In this document: piece after piece, positions 21,482 to 28,776 of the stretch | Numbering within the stretch: the stretch's first letter is position 1 | How the letters are laid out: every line of letters begins with the position of its first letter | Virus record (IMG/VR): IMGVR_UViG_3300009160_000004 | Span: 1-60,251 of that record | Source of the DNA: a virus | DNA: 60,251 nt | Strand: one strand, 5' to 3' | Translations under genes and position numbers: made by a program | The notes under the pieces: generated by a model | The model's database searches: none | What the model was told of the DNA's origin: nothing | The model's input: the letters and a program-made list of their open reading frames with translations, nothing else

Positions 21482-21816
21482 TTCCGCACAAGGGCTTCCA
21501 AGATGGCGATGATGATCGGCAGGATCGTGTCGATCAACAACTTGTAGTCAATGCCCATGGCCTGGACTTCCGCACCACAAGCAAGAACTGAAACGTCATG
21601 GTTTTCGTAGGTGTCCAGGGCGTCAACGTCCCAGGTCAGGAGCTTGGGCACCACGGCCTCCGCTTCCAGGATGGGGATCAACAGCCGTGCGATCTTGTCC
21701 ACGATCTCCCACTGGTCGGAGTACTTGGCGTCCTTACGGAAACCCTTGGAGACATCCACAATCTGGAGCAACACGTTCTTATGCTTCAGCAACCACTGCA
21801 ACACTTTGAGATTCAT
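21478..21816 (-). CDS. Small helical protein with hydrophobic C-terminus, 112 aa
   Basis: KVLQWLLKHKNVLLQIVDVS at the start and LLIDTILPIIIAILEALVRK at the end; the second is long and hydrophobic enough to insert into a membrane. ATGA-coupled to the subtilase. May be a protease partner or inhibitor, or a holin-like protein; no family recognised. Confidence 0.68.
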   Translation of the reverse strand: MNLKVLQWLLKHKNVLLQIVDVSKGFRKDAKYSDQWEIVDKIARLLIPILEAEAVVPKLLTWDVDALDTYENHDVSVLACGAEVQAMGIDYKLLIDTILPIIIAILEALVRK

Positions 21817-22172
21817 TTCCGCTCCTGGTGGTTAAGGCACGCCAATGCCACCACGGCATGGCCGGCGATATCAATCAACGTCTCTTTAAGTAAGTGTCCG
21901 TCGTGCTGGGCTTCTCCCCGCAGACGCCGGCACTTTTCCCCGATCCTGGCAAGCTGATAACGCCAGGGTTCGATGCCGTCCCGAGCCACCCCAAGGGCGT
22001 TGGAAAGTGGGCCATCGTCGGGGTTTCCGTAGTACCCGCTCTTCCGGAGCATGAGCCGGTGGATCGTGTCGGTGACTTCCTTGTAGGGATCGTCACCACT
22101 CCATTCCCCGGCTGGCTTTGACAATCCTCCCGTACTCTGCCCAGAAGGTTTGGTGGTGGTCCGTGTCTTCAT
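21813..22172 (-). CDS. Hypothetical protein, 119 aa, all-alpha
   Basis: The pattern GYYGNPDDGPLSNALGVARD ... RIGEKCRRLRG ... LKETLIDIAGHAVVALACLN resembles small phage helical proteins in which an R-I-x-x-K-x-x-R-L helix precedes a D-x-A-G-[HY]-A helix, as in nucleotide-modification-associated DUF1599-type families. The match is from memory and weak. Start lies 80 bp inside the upstream gene. Confidence 0.65.
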   Translation of the reverse strand: MKTRTTTKPSGQSTGGLSKPAGEWSGDDPYKEVTDTIHRLMLRKSGYYGNPDDGPLSNALGVARDGIEPWRYQLARIGEKCRRLRGEAQHDGHLLKETLIDIAGHAVVALACLNHQERK

Positions 22173-22449
22173 CGTTGTCCTCCGTGTCTAGGAGATGGGC
22201 ACACCGCGCGTGGGCCCACTCCTCACAAAACGTATCGATCATTTCTCCGTGGTTCAGGGTGTCCACAACCCCGATGCAACCACGTTCGCAGTCATCATCC
22301 ATGGTGAAATACCCGAGCATTCCGCCATCATCCGTCACCATCTGGTCCCGTTTCCGCATGTACACCCTCACCGGAAACAGGACTGGAAAGCGATCCTCCG
22401 CCCAGCGTTTGAGCTTTCGCAGCAATTTCCTTCGCCAATCCTGGGACAT
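22093..22449 (-). CDS. Metallopeptidase-like protein with an altered HExxH, 118 aa
   Basis: MIDTFCEEWAHARCAHLL ... DHHQTFWAEYGRIVK matches the layout of small phage proteins with a HEWAH ... H.xxFW...Y motif (SprT-like or minigluzincin-like). Here the first His of HExxH is Glu (EEWAH), so zinc-peptidase activity is doubtful unless another residue substitutes. Overlaps the upstream nuclease gene by 122 bp in another frame. Confidence 0.62.
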   Translation of the reverse strand: MSQDWRRKLLRKLKRWAEDRFPVLFPVRVYMRKRDQMVTDDGGMLGYFTMDDDCERGCIGVVDTLNHGEMIDTFCEEWAHARCAHLLDTEDNDEDTDHHQTFWAEYGRIVKASRGMEW

Positions 22450-22735
22450 CGTCCAACCTCACTATGGCCAGCCATGGCTTGCCGTTGCGGCGGGTCAGGA
22501 CGAGTGGGATTTTCCCACCACAGTCCCGCACCGCCTGATCCATCCACACGTAGGGGTTGCCGCGTTCCACACGCTTCACCTCTAAATGGATGTCCCCGCA
22601 ATCGTGAACGATGTCCGGAGAATCCGTTCCGCCCGCAAATTGCTGGCCCCTGCGAGCCTGACAGCCGGTGACCCGAGCCCATTCCTGGGCCCCTTCCCTC
22701 TCACCGCGACAGCCCTTGGCCCGTCCGTTGGTCAT
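22328..22735 (-). CDS. PD-(D/E)XK nuclease, Holliday-junction-resolvase-like
   Basis: 135 aa. ARRGQQFAGGTDSPDIV, then HLEVKRVE, then QAVRDCGGKIPLVLTRRNGK fits the phage family of PD-(D/E)XK endonucleases annotated as Holliday-junction resolvase-like: Asp in SPD, and the E-x-K pair in LEVK. Probably resolves branched DNA made by the ERF/exonuclease system. The last 30 residues, which overlap the next gene, look dispensable. Confidence 0.78.
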   Translation of the reverse strand: MTNGRAKGCRGEREGAQEWARVTGCQARRGQQFAGGTDSPDIVHDCGDIHLEVKRVERGNPYVWMDQAVRDCGGKIPLVLTRRNGKPWLAIVRLDDVPGLAKEIAAKAQTLGGGSLSSPVSGEGVHAETGPDGDG

Positions 22736-22974
22736 GCTTGGATCCTCGCGAGCCGGCCATGGTCATCCCGGGAGGTGACCAGCCTTAGGGCGGGGAACTG
22801 TTCATGGATTAGCTGGACAACCTCAGTCTCGCGGCGCTTGTCCAGAACCTTCTCGTTCTTAGCGACCCACAGGCCGACCTCGCCCGAGAACTTAAAGTCC
22901 CGGGCGTCACCCAAGGTGTCCCAGTAACAGTCGATGCGGTGGACCATGGTCCGGACGTTGCAGCCAGCTTCCAT
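22732..22974 (-). CDS. Small protein, 80 aa
   Basis: ATG 22974 in TGATG overlap. DCYWDTLGDARDFKFSGEVG then KRRETEVVQLIHEQFPALRL. The frame ends by ATGA with the resolvase-like nuclease, so it may be co-translated with it. Unknown. Confidence 0.68.
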   Translation of the reverse strand: MEAGCNVRTMVHRIDCYWDTLGDARDFKFSGEVGLWVAKNEKVLDKRRETEVVQLIHEQFPALRLVTSRDDHGRLARIQA

Positions 22975-23339
22975 CACTCAGGCTCCACGGAACGAAGGAG
23001 ACTCTCTAGCAATTCGGCGTAGTGGTTCGGGCGTTCGGAGGCGAAGCCGTTCTCCAGGAGGAACCCGGTCAATGTTTCCCCGGAGGAAATATCTTGGAGA
23101 TCGCCAAGCAGCCGGCCGTACGGATCCCGGAACCAGTCGGAGGTGAGGAGCCGGAACCGACCGCCCTCTTGGTGGACCTCGCACCAGTCAACGATTGCCT
23201 GCTTGGCCTCGTCATTGCAGTACACACCCTCCAGCACCATGTACTGGGTGATCATGGACTGCACCTGTGGTACTGCGGAGCGAATCATCACTGTGTCTGG
23301 CCTAGTAACTCTGACCACTATGGCTTCCGTGCCGACCAT
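22974..23339 (-). CDS. Possible staphylococcal-nuclease-like protein, 121 aa
   Basis: IVVRVTRPDTVMIR at the start, a NDEAKQAIVDW helix, WFRDPYGRLLGDLQ (the DxYGRxLG strand-turn) and LTGFLLENGFA at the end follow the order of SNase domains. The first catalytic Arg position is not obvious (ITQYMVLEGVYCNDE), so it may be inactive or a different OB-fold protein. Located in the DNA-processing gene run. Confidence 0.55.
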   Translation of the reverse strand: MVGTEAIVVRVTRPDTVMIRSAVPQVQSMITQYMVLEGVYCNDEAKQAIVDWCEVHQEGGRFRLLTSDWFRDPYGRLLGDLQDISSGETLTGFLLENGFASERPNHYAELLESLLRSVEPE

Positions 23340-23716
23340 CCCTGGACGTTCCTTAGTCTTTCTTCTTTGTAAGCATCTGGCAGTTCTTTCGGTTCGTACC
23401 CGAGATGCTGCTTGTGTTTAAGTGACGCGAGGAATGCCGGATCGTAATTGTCGGGATCGCATTCCTGCTTCACGCCCAGCAGTATACCTTTGTCTAGGTC
23501 GTGAAGTCCAGTCAAAAAAGATCCCGAATGTAAAACCGTGTGGCAGTTCTGACAGAGTCTGACATATTGCCGGATGTCGTGCTTGCGTCCTGCTCCGCCG
23601 ACTAGGTGGTGAACCTCCAGTCGCCTGCGGCCGTCACTTTCTGGCCACCAGCAGACTCCGCAGCACCTGTGTTCCTGAACCCACTCTATGAGTTCAGCTT
23701 GCTCTTGCTTGTTCAC
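23318..23716 (-). CDS. HNH-type endonuclease-like protein, 132 aa
   Basis: CCGVCWWPESDGRRRLEVHHLV and LCQNCHTVLH give the CxxC ... HH ... CxxCH...H arrangement of a zinc-stabilised HNH domain. GTG start at 23716. No DNA-binding extension of homing type. May take part in DNA processing with the neighbouring endonuclease VII. Confidence 0.75.
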   Translation of the reverse strand: MNKQEQAELIEWVQEHRCCGVCWWPESDGRRRLEVHHLVGGAGRKHDIRQYVRLCQNCHTVLHSGSFLTGLHDLDKGILLGVKQECDPDNYDPAFLASLKHKQHLGYEPKELPDAYKEERLRNVQGWSARKP

Positions 23717-24149
23717 GTTCTATGTCCCGGCGCAGGTATTCGACGCAAAGCTGGAGGCGTGCCAGCGCAGCCTCAGAGTTGCCAGCGCAGGCCAAGTTGC
23801 ACGCATGGCAAATCACGCCACGGACATGGCCGAGTTCGTGGCAATGGTCAAATTTTTGGGAGTGGGCAGATTCAAACGGCGCACCACATGATTGACACAC
23901 GGGCACTGCTGCAAACAAACCGACTTCTTCTGTTGTCAATCCGTACCTGCGCCGTCGCGTTGAAATCGACTTGTGCAAACTGTAGTGTGGGTTACGCGCA
24001 CGGTACTCGCGATCTTTCCGAAGTTTGCATTCCTTGCAATAGTGTTCTAAACCATCTTTTTTACTGGCGTTCTTGTGAAACGCACTGAGCGGCAATTCCC
24101 GGCCGCACCCAATCTTTCCGCCGCAGACCTTTGTAGCTTCAGCGTACAT
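23694..24149 (-). CDS. Recombination endonuclease VII-like protein
   Basis: 151 aa from ATG 24149 (site AAGG-N8); a GTG at 24197 would add 16 unlikely residues. N-terminal CxxC/C elements (GGKIGCGRELPLSAFH; HYCKECKLRK) resemble phage zinc-finger heads. The C-terminal domain (CQSCGAPFE ... FDHCHELGHVRGVICHACN) matches endonuclease VII (the DHCHxTGxVRGxLCxxCN motif). It resolves branched DNA before packaging in T4-type phages. Confidence 0.88.
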   Translation of the reverse strand: MYAEATKVCGGKIGCGRELPLSAFHKNASKKDGLEHYCKECKLRKDREYRARNPHYSLHKSISTRRRRYGLTTEEVGLFAAVPVCQSCGAPFESAHSQKFDHCHELGHVRGVICHACNLACAGNSEAALARLQLCVEYLRRDIEREQARAS

Positions 24150-24537
24150 CCTCCATGCCTTACTACCCGTCGTGCGGCACAGTGTACGGCGGTACACACC
24201 GCAAGTAAATCACACAGTTAAACGGTGGTGGGAGGTAGGCAGGCGACTCCGGCCGAAGCCGGAGACGGCTGCGTTAAACGGCGGAGCCGAGTAAGGCAGA
24301 CGGGTAGTGCATAGTTGTTGACGGGGTCCGCTACCTTTCATCCTCTGCCCCGTGCGGCGGGTCCGAGACCTTGCATCCAGGGCTGGAGTCGTCAGCGTGC
24401 CCTGCTGTCCGCAAAACCAATGGTTGACCTGTATCCCAGGCCGGGCCATTGGTGGTGCCAATCACTCGCCTACCCCATGGGGCGGCTTCGGCTGATGGCG
24501 TTTGGCCGGAACTCCGGCGCCGTTCGACAATCGGGGT
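24150..24537. other. Non-coding region with hairpins inside the leftward middle block
   Basis: 388 bp without a credible gene. It holds a 7-bp GC hairpin with a CGAA tetraloop (24247-24264), an 8-bp inverted repeat ACCAATGG/CCATTGGT (24416-24423/24446-24453), repeated GTTAAACGG, and the operator-like palindrome. It may contain a promoter for the genes from 24149 leftward, an RNA leader or a small RNA. No clear sigma-70 promoter found. Confidence 0.55.
24182..24197. promoter_or_regulatory. Palindrome GTGTAC-GGCG-GTACAC, candidate operator
   Basis: A perfect 6-bp inverted repeat with 4-bp spacer, 33 bp upstream of the endonuclease VII start and at the edge of the non-coding region. It shares the TGTAC-N4-GTACA core with 3579-3592. 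Confidence 0.5.
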
Positions 24538-25158
24538 CTACTTAAACTCGCGGGTGAACATCGTTCTCCAGCCTGGAATGCGGAGTTTGCATCGCTCCTC
24601 GTTCCACCGGCAGAACTCTGTCAGATCCCGTGAGTTGTATTGGGGGAGCGCCTTCGCCATAGTCCAGAGATGCCACGCATAGGTGGCCATCTCGGCGCAG
24701 TAGCGGTCGCTTTCCTGGCGTGTTGCCAGCTTCAGTTCGCCCCGGGTAATTGACCCGGAGGTGTACGCTGCCCACTCATCCAGAAGCATGAGCGGCTGGA
24801 CAGCCCAGTACTCCGTCGCGCCCTGCTTGCGGTAGGTTTCGTAGATCGATCCCCGTTCTTCCTTCGGGATCGCGGCAAAGACATCGGCCGTCAGGAGCGG
24901 AGGCGTGGGAATAAAGACCCGTATACCATTTCCGATATACACCCCGTGGAACCCGGGCTTCCCACGGCACAGGAAATGATTGCCCTCATGGGCGTAGGTG
25001 ACGAGGTCGGCGTCCTTGGCGTCCGTGTTTACCGGAAGCCGTGCCGCGATGTCGGTCAGCGTCCATGTGAATGCGGCCGGCGGAGCAGACACAACCGGGG
25101 CGTACTCCACCTCGGCCGCACCAGCCGCAAGCTCAAAGATCAGCATCCATGCCAACAT
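24538..25158 (-). CDS. Secreted HExxH metalloprotease-like protein
   Basis: 206 aa. N-terminal signal peptide (MLAWMLIFELAAGAAEV). HEGNH at residues 57-61 in TYAHEGNHFLCRG is a HExxH zinc site; LLDEWAAYTSG (Glu128) is a plausible third ligand, in the way of gluzincin-like families. An aromatic helical C-terminus follows. Start at 25158 has TAGGA eight bases upstream. Exported activity would act on envelope or surface proteins. Third proteolytic gene in this phage region. Confidence 0.72.
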   Translation of the reverse strand: MLAWMLIFELAAGAAEVEYAPVVSAPPAAFTWTLTDIAARLPVNTDAKDADLVTYAHEGNHFLCRGKPGFHGVYIGNGIRVFIPTPPLLTADVFAAIPKEERGSIYETYRKQGATEYWAVQPLMLLDEWAAYTSGSITRGELKLATRQESDRYCAEMATYAWHLWTMAKALPQYNSRDLTEFCRWNEERCKLRIPGWRTMFTREFK

Positions 25159-25200
25159 CGTCGCATCCTAGCAAGTCAGGGTGGCGTTTGTCCCACCATC

Positions 25201-25422
25201 TCACATGTCCCTACCAGTAAATGGCTTCGGATGAGGAATGTCGTACATCTCGTTGCCCATCACCCGTATTTCGGCTGAATCTACGTGTATCACGTTCCCG
25301 GTATCGAACAGGTGAATCACCCATACCGAGTTCACGCTGGGACCGTAGTCAATCAGGAACAGGGCATGGCCCTCCCCGAGTGGCGTCGTGACCCAGATAT
25401 GGGGATTCAACTGGAGGATCAT
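25201..25422 (-). CDS. Conserved small phage protein, 73 aa
   Basis: MILQLNPHIWVTTPLGEGHA then FLIDYGPSVNSVWVIHLFDT. I recall this LQLNPPxPVxTPxGxGxAxxLIDYG pattern from small proteins of many phages; role unknown. ATGA-coupled with the membrane protein gene upstream of it. Confidence 0.8.
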   Translation of the reverse strand: MILQLNPHIWVTTPLGEGHALFLIDYGPSVNSVWVIHLFDTGNVIHVDSAEIRVMGNEMYDIPHPKPFTGRDM

Positions 25423-25562
25423 TTGGCAAGTATCCAGAGCCCAACGTTGCTGAAGGAATAGCCCGCATATACGACCCCCATAGCGTTATTCCCGTGAGCA
25501 AACTGCTCAATGGACACGCACAGGTAAATGACTCCGGTCACAATGATCAGCGTTCCGCTCAT
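25419..25562 (-). CDS. Small two-helix membrane protein, 47 aa
   Basis: Start 25562 (MSGTLIIVTGVIYLCVSIEQ). Two short hydrophobic helices, the second AMGVVYAGYSFSNVGLWIL, joined by FAHGNN. This pattern occurs in many phages next to LQLNP-type proteins. A holin or membrane-modifying role is possible. Confidence 0.75.
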   Translation of the reverse strand: MSGTLIIVTGVIYLCVSIEQFAHGNNAMGVVYAGYSFSNVGLWILAK

Positions 25563-25642
25563 GGTTCCCCCATGGTTAGGTTGTAAAGCAACATGGCACA
25601 GGCAAATACCATGGCAATGAACCACTGCATCGGGTCTATCAC
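25559..25642 (-). CDS. Single-span membrane peptide, 27 aa
   Basis: GTG 25642 overlaps the preceding TGA; its own TGA overlaps the next ATG. MIDPMQWFIAMVFACAMLLY is a single transmembrane helix. Double coupling supports expression. Confidence 0.55.
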   Translation of the reverse strand: MIDPMQWFIAMVFACAMLLYNLTMGEP

Positions 25643-25926
25643 GGCCACCTCGGATAGATGAGAACACCGCCAGTCATGGATCCGGTGTGGATCTCAATAG
25701 CCGATGCACGCGGGAATTCCTTGGCAAGCTGATCGGCCGTATCGATCAGGCTCTGGCTGTCGATCTGCGCCTTGTGGGCGTGGACCCAGTTGTTGATATC
25801 GGCGTAGTCCGACTCCTCGGACGGGCCCTGCTTATCGCGGTCCATCCACACCCGGATGTTCCGGCCAAGCGTCCGGAACTTCAGAATGTTTTCGTAGACC
25901 TTAGTCTTTCCCGTGAACCACATCAT
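25639..25926 (-). CDS. Small protein, 95 aa
   Basis: YENILKFRTLGRNIRVWMDR then LIDTADQLAKEFPRASAIEI. Alpha/beta composition, ending LIYPRWP. No family recognised. Overlaps the coiled-coil gene before it by 26 bp. Confidence 0.7.
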   Translation of the reverse strand: MMWFTGKTKVYENILKFRTLGRNIRVWMDRDKQGPSEESDYADINNWVHAHKAQIDSQSLIDTADQLAKEFPRASAIEIHTGSMTGGVLIYPRWP

Positions 25927-26065
25927 CGTCGCCTCCTTGCAGTTGAGCCTCCAGTTCCTTCACACGCTCACGCAGCGTGAGAATCTCGTTCCCGGCGGCT
26001 TCCGCCACCGTGTCAATACCCTTGCCGCTGTAGGCAAGGTCCAACAGTTTCTGTGCGATGTCCAT
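25901..26065 (-). CDS. Small coiled-coil protein, 54 aa
   Basis: ATG 26065 to TAA 25901. MDIAQKLLDLAYSGKGIDTV then NEILTLRERVKELEAQL, a short coiled coil, and an acidic tail. Unknown partner. Confidence 0.66.
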   Translation of the reverse strand: MDIAQKLLDLAYSGKGIDTVAEAAGNEILTLRERVKELEAQLQGGDDDVVHGKD

Positions 26066-26071
26066 CACGCT

Positions 26072-26689
26072 TCACCCCATGTGCTTTCTAGTTTTCGCCT
26101 TAGTCTTTCCATCGCGGCCTCCAGCATCCGGATGCGTTTTCGCAATGTATCGTTCTCTCTCCTCAACCTCTCCTCCTCCTCGGACGAAGAGACTTGTGTC
26201 TCCATCTACGAACTCCAGGAACTCTTGTGGGTACAGGTACTTTTCCAATTCATCTGCGTGGCGAAGATGTTCCTTGGGGGCGACGAGCATCCCCATGTCA
26301 TGGCCACGGGTATTGTCTTTGACAGTCTTCTCTTCCCATGAATCATCCCGGTCTAGCGGCGTGATCCACACCCACTTGCCTGTCACTGAAGACAGGAACA
26401 CATAGGCAAAGGGATGGATGAACTCCCTGCCCAGGCCGCGCGTGTCATCAACAAACACGGTCGGGTACGGGAAATCTTCCGGAGACGTAAACTTCAGACT
26501 CCGTTCTTTAATCTCCACGGACAGGAGGACTGCTGCATCAGGAGTGCCACAGTGGTCAGCGACCTTGCTGTGGTTCGTGAGCAGGAGCTTCTTGCCGTGA
26601 GCCGCCGACCGGCCGGAGACGCGCTGGGCATCCACCCAGGCGCGCTCCGCACGGTGACCGGAATTAAGAGCCGCTCGGAATTGCCGCAT
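26072..26689 (-). CDS. Putative PD-(D/E)XK-type nuclease with a J-domain-like C-terminus
   Basis: 205 aa from the start chosen at 26689 (MRQFRAALNSGHRAERAWVD); a TTG start 12 codons earlier is less likely. PDAAVLLSVEIKERS (about residue 52) has the D...E-x-K pattern of a nuclease and follows GHRAER, as in phage nuclease-like proteins. The C-terminus RYIAKTHPDAGGRDGKTKAK has the HPDxGG signature of DnaJ J-domains. If real, the fusion could recruit host DnaK. Both assignments are motif-level only. Confidence 0.55.
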   Translation of the reverse strand: MRQFRAALNSGHRAERAWVDAQRVSGRSAAHGKKLLLTNHSKVADHCGTPDAAVLLSVEIKERSLKFTSPEDFPYPTVFVDDTRGLGREFIHPFAYVFLSSVTGKWVWITPLDRDDSWEEKTVKDNTRGHDMGMLVAPKEHLRHADELEKYLYPQEFLEFVDGDTSLFVRGGGEVEERERYIAKTHPDAGGRDGKTKAKTRKHMG

Positions 26690-27191
26690 AGTTCCAACCA
26701 GTCCATTGGTATGATCGAATGTCAACCCGCTCTGGCGAGACGTTCGCTAGGCGGTCCTCACGCTGCCTGATCTCCTTGGCCATCGCGAGAATCTCTTCGG
26801 GACTTGGGTCACCGGGCTGGTAACCGTCGTCCACAAACTCCATCCAGTCGGGGATAAACTCTTCCTTGCGAAGAGCGTCGGCTGTTCGCCGGACGGAGCG
26901 GGCCCAGTTGAGGGGCTCGCCAAACCAATCCGCGATGTCCTCGTCGGTAACGTCAGGCACCCGCATGGCGACCAGAGCCAGACGCTCCCGAGACGGCACC
27001 TTCCCGCAGTGCCGCAGGATTCGGAGGACGCCAACAGTTGCGCTCTTTCCCAAGCCCAGGCTCTTGCCCACCATCATCGGCGGCTCGCGGTTTACTATCA
27101 CCCGGTGATACAACTGCCCGGCGAAAAGGAGCGGACAGTAAACTGCAAAGTCTTCGCCAAAAATTGGGGCGTACATGTCCCTCTTTCTCAT
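26664..27191 (-). CDS. Hypothetical protein with possible winged-helix segment, 175 aa
   Basis: Start 27191 has an excellent AAGGAGG site. SATVGVLRILRHCGKVPSRE and DEDIADWFGEPLNWARSVRR look like paired helices of a DNA-binding domain, so a replication accessory or regulator is possible given the helicase upstream. A GTG frame (27282) upstream in another register has coding-like residues; see findings. Confidence 0.68.
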   Translation of the reverse strand: MRKRDMYAPIFGEDFAVYCPLLFAGQLYHRVIVNREPPMMVGKSLGLGKSATVGVLRILRHCGKVPSRERLALVAMRVPDVTDEDIADWFGEPLNWARSVRRTADALRKEEFIPDWMEFVDDGYQPGDPSPEEILAMAKEIRQREDRLANVSPERVDIRSYQWTGWNYAAIPSGS

Positions 27192-27259
27192 TCTTCTCCT
27201 CCTTGGTAAACGTCTCTGGGAAAACATGCGGGATGTCAAACACCTCCCGCACCACAGAA

Positions 27260-28776
27260 TCAACTAAGTCTTGCTCGCTCACGGCGTTCTCTCTCCTTAC
27301 GAAACAGGTTCTTTACCCAGCCTTCCCGCAGGTCACGGCAGGCCCAGTGGATGTAGCCATTCGTTAGCTCCGACATCTTCATGCCGGCGTACTTGCCCTT
27401 CAGAGGGTTGAAGTAAGTGCCGACGCACCGCGAACCGGCGCCAATGTCAAACTCTCGGCGGCGAATACTTCCAGACGCCTGCCCCCTAGTGGCGGCGCGG
27501 CGGGCTTCGATCTCCATCGCCAACTTCCGCTTGGCCTCTTCCTCCGCCCGCAGGGCAGCAAGCTCCGCCTCCGTCAACGGGGACTTGGCCTCGGCGGCAC
27601 GGCGCTTCACTTCCTTCACAACCTCTGGCCCTGCCTGGACGAACATGTCCACGGCCGTGACGAGGCGGTGATCCAGGCTGGCATCGGTGCAGTCAACAAT
27701 TTTGAAGTGCGGCTTGGAACTCTCGGCTATGCGTTGCCGGCGGAGGTCGGCGGTTGAGCCTTGGAAATCGACTACTCCCGGCAAGGGACGAGTAGCGCGG
27801 CCAACGCATTGGAGCCAGAACGACCGTGACCGCGTCGGCCTGCCCAGGATCAACGTGGCTGTGGGTGGATAGTCAAAGCCCACGGCGACCACCTGACAGT
27901 TGACGAGTACTGGCACCTCGCGTGACTTAAACCGGCGGAGCGCCTCCCTGCGTTCATCCTCGTCCTGCTTGCCATGCACATAAACTGACGGAATTCCGTA
28001 GTTATTGTTGAGGTAATGACACACCCCAGCAGCCGCAGCCACGCCAGCGGTGAACACCACAGTCTGGCCTTCCATCTCTTCCTTGGTGATCAGGCAGATT
28101 CGCTGAAGGTTTGCTTCTTTGACCATCTCATCAGCCAGTGCAGATTGTTTGAAGTCGTCGCCTACGATTGCTATTCCGCTGAGATCCAGGGAGGCAACCT
28201 TGGAGATGCGACAGACGGGAGGGACGGACCATCCGTTGTCAATTGCCCATCGGAGGTCGTAGTTACACAAGGACTCGTCGTAGAACTGCACAGTAAACCC
28301 CTCCCATCCATGCGAAATGGAGTCGCCGTAAACCCAGCCACCATCGCCCCGTCGTGTTGAAAGTAACGCAACATCTCAACCACCGGCTCACTGCACATCA
28401 GGTGAGCCTCGTCCACAATCACCAACTGAAAATCACGGAACCGTTTGTATCGCGGCTCCCCGCCCCGCCGGCTGAGTAACGTCTGCTTCGATGCGACAAT
28501 CACCTTGCTGGGGTAATCCTCTTCAGCGTGGAAGTTAGCCATCTCCACATCAGGATCAGACTCTGTGATGTCCCGCACCTTCTCAATCGCCTGCCAGACA
28601 AGCTCACGCATCGGGCAGATGATCAACGTCCGACCCAGAATCCGTGCAGCCAATGTGACAAAGATCACTGTCTTGCCGGCACCCGTGAACAGGCCGTTGA
28701 GCGTGGAGGTAACACCACGATCCATGGCCTGTAGGTTGGCGGTCACGATCTCTTCTTGGTAGTCGCGTAGTTCCAT
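27260..28776 (-). CDS. Superfamily 2 DNA/RNA helicase, made through a probable -1 frameshift
   Basis: The first frame (28776 down) encodes MELRDYQEEIV (Q motif), GLFTGAGKT (Walker A), VDEAH (motif II) and GFTATPFRMDGRG (motif III) and would stop after 201 aa. The second frame (27260-28294) continues with TVQFYDESLCNYDLR, VNCQVVAVGFDYP (motif V) and QCVGRATRP (motif VI). At 28300-28294 the minus strand reads G GGT TTA in the first frame, a canonical slippery heptamer; slippage gives RGL-TVQFYD and a 505-aa protein like type III restriction/RadD-type helicases. The start directly abuts a terminator and has no ribosome binding site. A sequencing indel in the GGGG run is the alternative. Confidence 0.85.
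28294..28300 (-). promoter_or_regulatory. Slippery heptamer G GGT TTA, candidate programmed -1 frameshift site
   Basis: Codons in the incoming frame are AGG GGT TTA (28302-28294). Both tRNAs can re-pair in the -1 frame (GGG TTT), after which ACT GTG CAG is read. A purine-rich GGGAGGGG just upstream might act like an internal Shine-Dalgarno element. I found no strong downstream stem by eye. Confidence 0.7.

Noticed and set aside
24210-24461. 83-codon minus frame in the gene-free stretch
   Set aside because: Pro/Arg-rich, no ribosome binding site, spans hairpins; no resemblance to protein.
26953-27282. A full 109-aa gene from GTG 27282
   Set aside because: Only the first about 35 codons look like protein; the remainder is an out-of-frame shadow of the 26664-27191 gene. 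Kept as a finding about the 5' part only.
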